Shown one piece after another: positions 7,144 to 12,788 of a DNA stretch of 12,788 nucleotides. Made by a program: the position numbers and the translations under genes. The notes under the pieces were generated by a model, which was not told the origin of the DNA, did no database searches, and saw only the letters and a list, made by a program, of their open reading frames with translations. The stretch is taken from assembly GCA_016293925.1 (NCBI GenBank), contig JAEDCX010000069.1, positions 1 to 12,788 on the forward strand, in the 5' to 3' direction. How positions within the stretch are numbered: position 1 is the stretch's first letter; each line of letters opens with the position of its first letter. The stretch is from Lachnospiraceae bacterium (lineage in GTDB: Bacteria > Bacillota > Clostridia > Lachnospirales > Lachnospiraceae).

Positions 7144-8217
7144 TCAATCGCCAAAGCTGATTCCAAGCGCCTTGGCTTCCTGCACAATGCTGGCATCCGG
7201 TGAAACGGATTTCAGTTTACCTGCCACATCCTCCAGCGGAACCCGAACCACTTCTCGGTTGCGGTAACCAACCATGAAACCATACTGTCCTTCCAGAATC
7301 AATCTGCCTGCCTCCGAACCGAGACGGGATGCAAACACCCGGTCATACGGGCAGGGACTTCCGCCTCTCTGCATATGTCCCGGAACGGTTACCCGAACCT
7401 CCATGCCGGTTTTTTCCTGGATTTTCGCAGCCACCTCGTAGGAAACACTGGGATACGGATTGTTCTTCTGTTTCTCCCGGTATTCTTTTTTGCTGAGTGC
7501 AGCGTCTTCCTTGGAGATCGCACCCTCGGCCACGGCAAGGATCGTGAAACGGCTGCCTCTGTCTGCCCGCTTCTGAATCGCTTCCGTAATCTTATCAATA
7601 TCGTAAGGGATCTCGGGAATCAGGATCACATCGGCACCGCCTGCCATACCGGCATTCAGTGTAAGCCATCCCACCTTATGTCCCATCACTTCCACAATGA
7701 ATACTCTTCCGTGGGATTCTGCCGTGGTATGGATACAGTCAATGGCATTGGTGGCGATATCCACCGCACTCTGAAATCCGAAGGTCATATCTGTTCCCCA
7801 CAGATCATTGTCAATGGTCTTCGGAAGGGTGATGATATTCAGTCCCTCTTCCCGGAGCAGATTCGCTGTCTTGTGTGTTCCGTTCCCCCCCAGGATCACA
7901 AGGCAATCCAGCTGAAGCTTATAATAATTCTGCTTCATGGCTTCTACCTTGTCCAATCCGTTGGCGTCCGGCTCACGTATCGTCTTAAAAGGAACTCTGG
8001 AGCTGCCCAGAATCGTTCCGCCCTTGGTCAGAATTCCGGAGAAATCCGAGCTTGTCAGCATCTTGAACTTACCATAGATCAAACCCTTATAGCCTTCCAG
8101 AAATCCGTAGATCTCCACATCATCGGAACAATTCATGATTGTTTTTACAACGCCGCGCATCGCAGCATTCAGCGCCTGGCAATCCCCACCGCTGGTCAAC
8201 ATACCGACTCTTCTCAC
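7144..8217 (-). CDS. 6-phosphofructokinase, long variant with altered metal-site motif
   Basis: The family phosphorylates fructose 6-phosphate to fructose 1,6-bisphosphate, the committed step of glycolysis. The 357-residue product shows TSGGD (8-12), GGTILGSSR (66-74), PKTIDND (132-138) with the catalytic Asp136, MGHKVGWL (178-185), and GHMQRGG. Two positions separate it from E. coli PfkA. The usual GGDGS is GGNGT, so Asn112 replaces the Asp (E. coli Asp103) that helps bind Mg; the following Gly113 corresponds to Gly104 of ATP-using enzymes. Lys133 replaces the Gly found in ATP-type enzymes and resembles PPi-type enzymes. Donor specificity is therefore uncertain. I chose GTG 8217 because AGAGG lies 8 nt upstream; an in-frame GTG at 8226 is too close to the ribosome site. 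It heads the dnaX run, 37 nt upstream of dnaX. A second canonical PfkA elsewhere in the genome is likely but not visible here. Confidence 0.88.
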   Translation of the reverse strand: MRRVGMLTSGGDCQALNAAMRGVVKTIMNCSDDVEIYGFLEGYKGLIYGKFKMLTSSDFSGILTKGGTILGSSRVPFKTIREPDANGLDKVEAMKQNYYKLQLDCLVILGGNGTHKTANLLREEGLNIITLPKTIDNDLWGTDMTFGFQSAVDIATNAIDCIHTTAESHGRVFIVEVMGHKVGWLTLNAGMAGGADVILIPEIPYDIDKITEAIQKRADRGSRFTILAVAEGAISKEDAALSKKEYREKQKNNPYPSVSYEVAAKIQEKTGMEVRVTVPGHMQRGGSPCPYDRVFASRLGSEAGRLILEGQYGFMVGYRNREVVRVPLEDVAGKLKSVSPDASIVQEAKALGISFGD

Positions 8218-8271
8218 AAGCAGCACCTCTTCCTATTTTATTCGTTTGTTATATAGCAGAACCACGTTCCT

Positions 8272-8300
8272 ATTATAGCCTATTTTATCCAATGATACAA
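8272..8300 (-). promoter_or_regulatory. Promoter for the phosphofructokinase-dnaX run
   Basis: The minus strand has a perfect -10 TATAAT (8272-8277) and, 17 bp upstream, TTGTAT (8295-8300), which keeps only the TTG of the -35 consensus. It lies about 55 nt before the GTG start and is back-to-back with the tRNA-Ser promoter. It probably drives the run down to galM. Confidence 0.6.
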
Positions 8301-8354
8301 CAAAAATAACGATTCCCGGTGCTTCGGAAAAAAGCATTTTTATTCCCTTAGCGA

Positions 8355-8383
8355 TTGACGACGATTGCCTGTATGCGTATAAT
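8355..8383 (+). promoter_or_regulatory. Promoter of the tRNA-Ser gene
   Basis: The boxes are TTGACG (8355-8360) and a perfect TATAAT (8378-8383), separated by exactly 17 bp. Transcription would start near 8390, about 20 nt before the mature tRNA end. Confidence 0.8.
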
Positions 8384-8411
8384 AAGAACTGCATGACAGC
8401 ACCCGGTATAC

Positions 8412-8499
8412 GGAGATGTACCCAAGTGGCTGAAGGGTCCGCACTCGAAATGCGGTAGGTCGGGCAACCGGCGCAAGGGTTCAAATCCCTTCATCTCCG
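8412..8499 (+). tRNA. tRNA-Ser, anticodon CGA
   Basis: This 88-nt class II tRNA has the acceptor stem GGAGATG (8412-8418) paired with CATCTCC (8492-8498) and discriminator G8499. The anticodon stem CCGCA/TGCGG encloses the loop CTCGAAA, giving anticodon CGA at 8446-8448, which reads UCG serine codons. A long variable arm follows at about 8456-8474, as expected for serine, then the T arm AAGGG-TTCAAAT-CCCTT. No CCA end is encoded. It has its own promoter, with no terminator hairpin before the next promoter at 8509. Confidence 0.96.
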
Positions 8500-8508
8500 C
8501 TCTTTTCA

Positions 8509-8537
8509 TTGACATTCCATATCCTATCCTTTACAAT
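8509..8537 (+). promoter_or_regulatory. Promoter of the SRP RNA gene
   Basis: A perfect -35 TTGACA (8509-8514) is followed after 17 bp by TACAAT (8532-8537), one mismatch from consensus. The start site would be near 8544, and the first transcribed bases can form a small hairpin (8543-8556). The promoter begins only 10 nt after the tRNA-Ser end. Confidence 0.8.
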
Positions 8538-8560
8538 AGGGTGCATATATTTATGCTTGA

Positions 8561-8764
8561 ATTCATGTTTGATAAGAAGCTCTGGCAGCCGCCCTTTTTA
8601 GGTGGCGTTGACACTTGGGTCTTGCGCGACGGGTGCCTGTGAACCGTGTCAGGTCGGGAACGAAGCAGCACTAAACAGGATTTCCCGGGTGTTGCAAGGT
8701 CGCCTGGGTAGAGTTAACCGGAAAGGTAACGTGCCAGGGTTTCTTATCGGACATGAATTTTTTT
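8561..8764 (+). ncRNA. ffs: Signal recognition particle RNA
   Basis: This RNA binds Ffh and targets ribosomes making membrane proteins to the membrane. The diagnostic S domain is at about 8636-8680, including GTCAGGTC, the GGAA tetraloop (8657-8660) and CGAAGCAGCAC; flanking CCTGT and ACAGG pair. The loop is closed by G-C rather than the C-G of E. coli. The ends pair over 18 bp (8561-8578 with 8741-8758, two G-U pairs), continued inside by TCTGGCA and TGCCAGG. Two side hairpins are visible: GCCGCC/GGTGGC (about 8588-8606) and GTTAACC/GGTAAC (about 8713-8730). At roughly 200 nt it is longer than the E. coli 4.5S RNA but shorter than the B. subtilis 6S-type scRNA, and I do not recognise a classical Alu domain. 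Mature ends may be trimmed inward from the coordinates given. Confidence 0.88.
8741..8764 (+). terminator. SRP RNA closing helix and U-run acting as terminator
   Basis: The 3' arm of the 18-bp closing helix (8741-8758) runs into seven T residues (8758-8764). Because its partner is the 5' end of the same RNA, the whole SRP RNA would serve as the terminator stem. It overlaps the last codons and stop of tadA on the other strand. Confidence 0.6.
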
Positions 8765-9280
8765 CTCCAATTGATTCCGGATACGCAGATCCTTGAAGAA
8801 ATTCGTCAGTATTGCGGAACACTCCTCCTGCAGAACATCCCTGGTAACATTTACCTGATGATTGAATTCCGGCATATTCAGGATATTCAGAATGGAACCG
8901 GCACAACCGGCCTTCGGATTCATACATCCCATCACCACCTCCGGAATTCTGGCCTGAACGATGGCTCCGGCGCACATCTGACAAGGTTCCAGGGTAACAT
9001 ACAGCGTGCACTCCTCCAGACGCCAGTCCCCCATTACCTTGCTTGCCTTCCGGATCGCGGTAATCTCCGCATGAGCCAGAGTGTTTTTGTCGGTGTTCCG
9101 ACGATTATAGCCACGGCCGATGATCTTATCCCGGTATACAATCACGCATCCGATCGGCACCTCCCCCAGCTCACAGGCTTTTCTCGCCTCCCGCAACGCG
9201 GCACGCATGTATTTTCGGTTTCTCTGATCGATCTCTTTCTGTAATTGCTCTTTTTGTGTCAGTTCTTCTTTCTTTGCCAT
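8744..9280 (-). CDS. tadA: tRNA adenosine(34) deaminase TadA
   Basis: TadA deaminates A34 of tRNA-Arg(ACG) to inosine so that one tRNA reads several arginine codons. The catalytic zinc site is intact: HAE with His70 and Glu72, and PCQMC with Cys100 and Cys103. The downstream GCMNPKAGCAGS (118-129) is family-typical. The 178-residue product has a charged N-terminal extension of about 24 residues before the usual start region. I kept the ATG at 9280 because an AGGTAGG sequence precedes it, while the inner ATG (codon 25) has none. The stop codon (8744-8746) lies within the SRP RNA terminator on the opposite strand, so the two genes converge and overlap. It diverges from the nrdG-like gene. Confidence 0.94.
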   Translation of the reverse strand: MAKKEELTQKEQLQKEIDQRNRKYMRAALREARKACELGEVPIGCVIVYRDKIIGRGYNRRNTDKNTLAHAEITAIRKASKVMGDWRLEECTLYVTLEPCQMCAGAIVQARIPEVVMGCMNPKAGCAGSILNILNMPEFNHQVNVTRDVLQEECSAILTNFFKDLRIRNQLEKKIHVR

Positions 9281-9306
9281 ATTCCTACCTGTTTTTCCCG
9301 GTTTCC

Positions 9307-9335
9307 TTGTTTTTTCCGATCTGGAAAACTATAAT
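9307..9335 (+). promoter_or_regulatory. Promoter of the nrdG-like gene
   Basis: TTGTTT (9307-9312) and a perfect TATAAT (9330-9335) are separated by 17 bp, placing the start near 9342 and leaving a 5' leader of about 30 nt before the ATG at 9373. The AGAGGTGA ribosome site is at 9358-9364. Confidence 0.7.
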
Positions 9336-9338
9336 GAT

Positions 9339-9367
9339 AGCATAACATTTTTATACAGAGGTGACAA
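9339..9367 (-). promoter_or_regulatory. Possible divergent promoter of tadA
   Basis: On the minus strand TTGTCA (9362-9367, five of six matches) and TATGCT (9339-9344, four of six) are 17 bp apart. This would overlap the leader and ribosome site of the nrdG-like gene and give tadA a leader of about 50 nt. The -10 box is weak. Confidence 0.4.
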
Positions 9368-9372
9368 TCTCT

Positions 9373-10068
9373 ATGGACATTCACGGATTGAACAAAACAA
9401 CACTGCTGGATTATCCCGGCCAGGTGGCTGCCTGCATTTTCACCGGCGGCTGCAATCTCCGCTGCCCTTTCTGCCAGAACGGCGGATTAGTCGCTCACCC
9501 CCAGGAAGAGCCGGTAATATCTGAGGATGAGTTTTTCGCTTTTCTGCGCAAACGGGCAGACGTTCTCACAGGAGTATGCATCTCCGGAGGGGAGCCCACC
9601 CTGCAGCCGGATCTCAGACCTTTCCTCATGCGGATCCGGGAACTCGGTTACCACATCAAACTGGACAGCAACGGCTATCGCCCGGACATACTCATTCCGC
9701 TGATCGAAGATGGTCTGGTGGACTATGTGGCAATGGATATCAAATCCAGCCCTGCCCGATATGCGGCAGTATCCGGCGTTGACCATATGGATCTCTCCAG
9801 AATCCAGCAGTCCGTCTATTTTCTGATGCAGAATCATATTCCCTATGAATTCCGTACCACCGTGGTCCGGGAGCTTCATTCCCCGGAGGATTTCGTACAG
9901 ATCGGCGAATGGCTGGCCGGGTGCAGCGCCTACTACCTGCAGTCCTACCGGGATTCCGAAAACGTGCTGGTACCGGGATACACCGCCTGCACTGCCGAGG
10001 AATTGCGGGAATATCTTGAGATTCTCAAGCCCACCATTCCCAATGCAGCCCTGCGCGGCATCGACTGA
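9373..10068 (+). CDS. nrdG: Anaerobic ribonucleoside-triphosphate reductase activating protein, radical SAM
   Basis: The 231-residue protein is a radical SAM enzyme of the NrdG2-like group, which installs the glycyl radical on class III ribonucleotide reductase under anaerobic conditions. The iron-sulfur cluster motif CxxxCxxC is at Cys27, Cys31 and Cys34 (CNLRCPFC). It is preceded by the family hallmark NKTTLLDYPG (7-16) and followed by the SAM-binding SGGEP (71-75), DSNG (98-101) and MDIK (121-124). I chose ATG 9373 because GAGGTG lies 9 nt upstream; the frame opens earlier at a GTG (9361) that is part of that ribosome site. No nrdD reductase gene is adjacent, so an activator for another glycyl radical enzyme is possible. 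The DUF6128-like gene follows 167 nt downstream. Confidence 0.85.
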   Translation: MDIHGLNKTTLLDYPGQVAACIFTGGCNLRCPFCQNGGLVAHPQEEPVISEDEFFAFLRKRADVLTGVCISGGEPTLQPDLRPFLMRIRELGYHIKLDSNGYRPDILIPLIEDGLVDYVAMDIKSSPARYAAVSGVDHMDLSRIQQSVYFLMQNHIPYEFRTTVVRELHSPEDFVQIGEWLAGCSAYYLQSYRDSENVLVPGYTACTAEELREYLEILKPTIPNAALRGID

Positions 10069-10175
10069 TTGCGCTGTTCCGCTGCCCGCGCCGCCGGAAT
10101 CCGGATGAAAGCATACCCTTTTCACACTATAGGAACCGGATAGAGGCATATTGGGACTTCCCCCCACATAGAATG

Positions 10176-10193
10176 ATATGCGGTACCGGATAT
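10176..10193 (+). promoter_or_regulatory. Imperfect 18-bp palindrome before the DUF6128-like gene
   Basis: Centred on GGTACC, ATAT arms lie at both ends and only one symmetric pair mismatches. It could be an operator or an RNA stem. It sits 42 nt before the start codon, next to the hairpin at 10195-10212. Confidence 0.3.
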
Positions 10194-10194
10194 A

Positions 10195-10212
10195 CGGGAG
10201 CAGGCACTCCCG
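10195..10212 (+). promoter_or_regulatory. Leader hairpin just upstream of the ribosome site
   Basis: CGGGAG (10195-10200) and CTCCCG (10207-10212) form a perfect 6-bp GC-rich stem with a 6-nt loop. It ends 6 nt before the purine-rich ribosome binding region of the next gene. No U-run follows, so it is not a terminator. It may stabilise or modulate translation of the mRNA. Confidence 0.35.
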
Positions 10213-10235
10213 CATTTGGAGAAGGGAGAATCTCT

Positions 10236-10949
10236 ATGCCTTTTTATTTTCGGAATATCAGCTACATTAACTCGTATGACGGCGAGCATTGCATCGGCAA
10301 TCTGGGGCATGTAAAATGGCTGGTCCGGGACGGAATATGCTCCATTCGTGTTTTTCTGCAGGGATATTCCTGTCCCCGGGGAACGTCCGTCACAATCCAC
10401 CTGCTGACAGACGACAACCACATTCATCGGATGGGCGAATTCTGCCTGTGTGATTCCTTTACCGAGAAACTGTACTCTTTTCCACAGGAGGATATGGTGG
10501 GCGTAGCGTTTGCCACAGTATCCGGTCTCTATCTCACATTTCCGCATTTCTACGCCGTATCTCTCCCGGAAGGCAACCGGCCGGTTCTCCTTCCCACGGA
10601 CCACACTTCTCCCTCTTCGGACAGATGGCAGCGGCTCCTGCATACCTACCCCGTGATTCATCCACTCAAAAACGAGATGGACTACCTGTCCATCTCGCCA
10701 AAAGATATCTCTATTCTCCACGAAAAAGAGCAGCCGCTTGCACACAACAGCTTCCTTCTCCACGGCTATTACAATTATCACCACATCATTCTCGGACAGT
10801 ATCACGGTCAATTCTGCATCGGGGTTCCGGGAACATACCACCGCCGTGAAGCCATGGTTGCCCGCATGTTCGGCTTTCCCGAATTTGAAGAGGTCAGTGA
10901 ACGCATCACCGGCTCATTCGGCTACTATATGACACAGATTCTGCTATGA
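10236..10949 (+). CDS. DUF6128-like protein of unknown function
   Basis: The 237-residue product has no signal peptide or membrane helix. The N-terminal part (1-110) looks beta-rich, beginning with RNISYINSYDG and containing HVKWLVRDG (25-33) and alternating hydrophobic strands. The C-terminal part carries strongly patterned motifs: NSFLLHGYYNYHHIILG (171-187), then IGVPGTYHRREAMVARMFGF (195-214) and a final SFGYYM (227-232). I associate these with the DUF6128 domain found in Lachnospiraceae; its function is unknown. The start ATG has GGAGAAGGGAG upstream; the open frame reaches back to 10173 but lacks a ribosome site there. It follows the nrdG-like gene in the same direction after a 167-nt gap containing a palindrome and a hairpin. 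It converges on the cdaR-like gene with 39 nt between stops and no clear terminator. Confidence 0.75.
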   Translation: MPFYFRNISYINSYDGEHCIGNLGHVKWLVRDGICSIRVFLQGYSCPRGTSVTIHLLTDDNHIHRMGEFCLCDSFTEKLYSFPQEDMVGVAFATVSGLYLTFPHFYAVSLPEGNRPVLLPTDHTSPSSDRWQRLLHTYPVIHPLKNEMDYLSISPKDISILHEKEQPLAHNSFLLHGYYNYHHIILGQYHGQFCIGVPGTYHRREAMVARMFGFPEFEEVSERITGSFGYYMTQILL

Positions 10950-10988
10950 ATCCATGCCCCGTTGTCGTCCAATCCTGTCAGAACCTGG

Positions 10989-12077
10989 CTACTGTTCCTG
11001 ATGATCTAGATATCTCATATAACTGACTACCATCATCGCAATCTTGAAGGTCAGGGCATCATTGAAATTCCGGATATCCAGACCGGTGGTCTCTGCCAGC
11101 CTCTCCAGACGATAGACCAGTGTATTGCGGTGTACAAAACGCTGTCTCGATGTTTCCGAGATATTCAGATTGTTCTCGAAGAACATATTGATCGTCTGCA
11201 TCATCTCTTCGTCAATCTCTTCCGGAACAGAATCCCCGAATACTTCTTTGATGAAAAGCTGACACAGGTTAACCGGTAACTGATAGATCAATCTGCCGAT
11301 TCCCAGTGTGGAATATGCAATAATGTCCTTCTCCTCATAGAAAATCTTCCCTACATCCAGTGCCATCTTGGCTTCCTTGTAGGATTTGGAGACACTTGTC
11401 AGGCTGGAAACCGGAGTGCCAAAGGCAACCTTCACATTCATCATGGCCTCCGCATTCATCATATCCACAATCGTTGCCGCAACCTCAGTCAGATCGTGCA
11501 ATGTACTGTCTGCCTCCACTGACTTGATCAGAACAATGCTGTTGGCGTCCACGCTCGTGATGTAATCCCCGGACTGGGCAGAGAAAAGATTCCGCAGCAT
11601 CTCCATGCATTCGTTGGTACTGTCCAGTTTGGTCTGAATCAGATAGACCGCCCGCGATGCTTCCATCTCCAGGTGAAGTTTTTTCGCTCTGTTATAGATA
11701 TCCACCAGCAGCAGATTGTCCAGCAGCAGATTCTGGAAAAAATTATTCCGGTCGAATCTCTCCTTATATGCGATCAGCAGGTTCTGAATCTGTGCCACTG
11801 CAATCTTGCCCATCACATATACTTCCGTGCCGTTGTCTCTGGCAATCAGAATGTAGGCAGTCTCCCCTTCGTCCAGAATCTTGAACCACTGGTATCCGCC
11901 GGCAATCTGACTGTCCGCCGGTGAATCCAGAAACGCCTGAACCAGATTCCGGTCCACATCATCCGAGGTCATCGTAGATGCCACAACGTTACCCACCAGA
12001 TCAATGACCGCCATCTCAACCTTTGTCAGTGCATAGATATCTCCGATATTTGTCTGAATCACCTGATTCGAAATCAT
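10989..12077 (-). CDS. CdaR/PucR-family transcriptional regulator
   Basis: The 362-residue protein ends in a PucR-type helix-turn-helix region (about 303-352) with the family signature VHRNTLVYRLERL (315-327) followed by TGLDIRNFNDALTFKIAM (331-348). The central part (about 140-255) fits the GGDEF-like regulatory domain of this family. The N-terminal part (1-105) resembles a ligand-sensing domain of the sugar-diacid type. E. coli CdaR responds to glycerate and sugar diacids; the ligand here is unknown. I chose ATG 12077 because GGAGGGG is well placed upstream; an open frame to 12116 adds 13 residues without a ribosome site. It lies downstream of the sugar ABC ATPase gene but has its own promoter and is separated from that gene by a terminator. 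This proximity makes regulation of sugar uptake plausible, as inference. Confidence 0.86.
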   Translation of the reverse strand: MISNQVIQTNIGDIYALTKVEMAVIDLVGNVVASTMTSDDVDRNLVQAFLDSPADSQIAGGYQWFKILDEGETAYILIARDNGTEVYVMGKIAVAQIQNLLIAYKERFDRNNFFQNLLLDNLLLVDIYNRAKKLHLEMEASRAVYLIQTKLDSTNECMEMLRNLFSAQSGDYITSVDANSIVLIKSVEADSTLHDLTEVAATIVDMMNAEAMMNVKVAFGTPVSSLTSVSKSYKEAKMALDVGKIFYEEKDIIAYSTLGIGRLIYQLPVNLCQLFIKEVFGDSVPEEIDEEMMQTINMFFENNLNISETSRQRFVHRNTLVYRLERLAETTGLDIRNFNDALTFKIAMMVVSYMRYLDHQEQ

Positions 12078-12127
12078 TCTATCCCCTCCGATATACATGC
12101 TGATCTTCCTAAACAACCACTAACTCT

Positions 12128-12156
12128 ACTATAAAGCAACCTTTCCGTTTTCGCAA
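12128..12156 (-). promoter_or_regulatory. Promoter of the cdaR-like gene
   Basis: On the minus strand TTGCGA (12151-12156) and TATAGT (12128-12133) are separated by 17 bp, placing the start about 40 nt before the ATG. It begins 4 nt past the terminator stem of the upstream ATPase gene. Confidence 0.6.
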
Positions 12157-12189
12157 CACAAAAGGCTTCGGAAATCATCCGAAGCCTTT
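12154..12189 (-). terminator. Intrinsic terminator after the ABC ATPase gene
   Basis: A perfect 12-bp stem (12178-12189 with 12161-12172) with a 5-nt loop is followed on the minus strand by TTTTGTGTT. It sits 21 nt after the stop codon of the ABC ATPase gene. The T-tract overlaps the -35 box of the next promoter. The A-rich other side allows weak function in the opposite direction, where no transcript is expected. Confidence 0.88.
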
Positions 12190-12210
12190 ATGTATATCTT
12201 TTGAAAATGA

Positions 12211-12788
12211 CTAGTTTGTAATTACCTGCTCTGTCTCTTTATCGAATACATGAATCTTCTCAGCATCGATTGCGAACTTCACAACATCACCCGGTCTTGC
12301 AGTTGTTCTGGAGTCAACTCTTGCTGTGAGCGGGAACTCATCCAGATCGAAGTACAGGTAAACTTCAGCACCGAGCAACTCGTATACTTTAACGGTTGAC
12401 TCAAATGTGCACTGAGGATTTGCCTGAACCATCATCTCGGAATCATATACATCTTCCGGACGGATACCGAAGGTTACAACCTTACCGTCATAACCGCCTT
12501 CGATAACCTTCTTAGCCTTTGCCGGAGGAAGCGGAATGGAATGACCTGCAACAACCAGGTTTGCAGCATCACCGTTTACCTCAACGGTAGCATCCAGGAA
12601 GTTCATCTGAGGAGATCCCATGAAACCTGCTACGAACAGGTTCTGCGGCTTCTCATATAAGTTCTGAGGAGTGTCTACCTGCTGGATAACACCATCCTTC
12701 ATAACAACGATTCTGGTACCAAGGGTCATAGCCTCTGTCTGGTCATGTGTTACGTAGATGATGGTTGTACCTAATCTCTGATGTAATT
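12211..12788 (-). CDS. Sugar ABC transporter ATP-binding protein, MsmX/UgpC type (C-terminal part)
   Basis: Only the last 191 residues are in the window; the coding frame runs past the right edge. The visible part begins just before the H-loop (TIIYVTHDQTEAM), continues through GTRIVVMKDGVIQQVDTPQNLYEKP and NLFVAGFMGSPQMNF, and ends in the MalK-type regulatory TOBE region with FGIRPEDVYD. These are hallmarks of the MalK/MsmX/UgpC ATPases, which often energise several carbohydrate importers in Firmicutes. The Walker A and B motifs lie outside the window. The first in-frame ATG seen here is an internal Met after the H-loop and not a start. A strong terminator follows the gene. Which sugars it serves cannot be told, as no permease or binding protein gene is visible. 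Confidence 0.93.
   Translation of the reverse strand, partial: LHQRLGTTIIYVTHDQTEAMTLGTRIVVMKDGVIQQVDTPQNLYEKPQNLFVAGFMGSPQMNFLDATVEVNGDAANLVVAGHSIPLPPAKAKKVIEGGYDGKVVTFGIRPEDVYDSEMMVQANPQCTFESTVKVYELLGAEVYLYFDLDEFPLTARVDSRTTARPGDVVKFAIDAEKIHVFDKETEQVITN

Noticed and set aside
8233..8484. Open frame on the minus strand covering the tRNA-Ser and its promoter
   Set aside because: It overlaps a clear tRNA gene and two promoters and has no family features.
8649..9011. Open frame antisense to the SRP RNA and in another frame of tadA
   Set aside because: It is a shadow of tadA; the tadA frame has the intact zinc-site motifs.
10122..10841. Minus-strand frame opposite the DUF6128-like gene
   Set aside because: The plus-strand frame has a strong ribosome site and family motifs; this one has neither.
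1..12788. Mobile element, CRISPR array, phage or defence system
   Set aside because: No transposase, integrase, regularly spaced repeats, target duplications or nuclease families were seen; gene content is housekeeping plus family-specific genes.

Overview
The window looks like a chromosomal piece of an anaerobic Firmicute of class Clostridia, most likely Lachnospiraceae. The basis is family content recognised by eye, not a database search: DUF5711-like and DUF6128-like proteins, a long-form 6-phosphofructokinase of a type I associate with Lachnospiraceae, an oxygen-sensitive NrdG-type radical SAM activase, and a CdaR-type regulator next to an MsmX/UgpC-type ABC ATPase. Base composition is moderate (roughly half G+C). 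Strong Shine-Dalgarno sequences and 17-bp-spaced sigma-A promoters occur throughout. Nothing resembles a phage, an insertion sequence, a CRISPR array or a defence island.

Left part (1-3483, mostly minus strand): a three-gene envelope module is transcribed leftwards. It encodes a bitopic LysM protein, a single-pass DUF5711-like protein and a CvpA-like membrane protein. Beyond it, at the left edge, a near-consensus promoter with A-tracts upstream fires out of the window, as expected for a stable-RNA operon.

Centre (3450-8300, minus strand): a tightly packed run reads 6-phosphofructokinase, dnaX, ybaB, recR, galM, ending in a clear intrinsic terminator. Spacings are 37, 22, -1 and 14 nt, so co-transcription from the promoter before the phosphofructokinase is likely. 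DnaX, YbaB and RecR form the familiar replication/recombination set; the two sugar enzymes flank it.

RNA island (8355-8764, plus strand): two strong promoters drive a tRNA-Ser(CGA) and the signal recognition particle RNA. The closing helix and U-run of the SRP RNA form its terminator and overlap the 3' end of the convergent tadA gene. The tadA-ffs-dnaX-ybaB-recR neighbourhood resembles the Bacillus order, but here the RNA genes point the other way and a phosphofructokinase gene has been added.

Right part (8744-12788): tadA (minus) and an nrdG-like radical SAM gene (plus) diverge from overlapping promoters. The nrdG-like gene is followed by a DUF6128-like protein. A CdaR/PucR-type regulator (minus) and the 3' end of an MsmX/UgpC-like sugar ABC ATPase (minus, cut by the window edge) complete the window. 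I found no convincing new multi-gene system; the points most worth checking are the altered metal-site motif in the phosphofructokinase, the inverted SRP RNA locus with its overlapping terminator, and the unusual N-terminal domain of the LysM protein.
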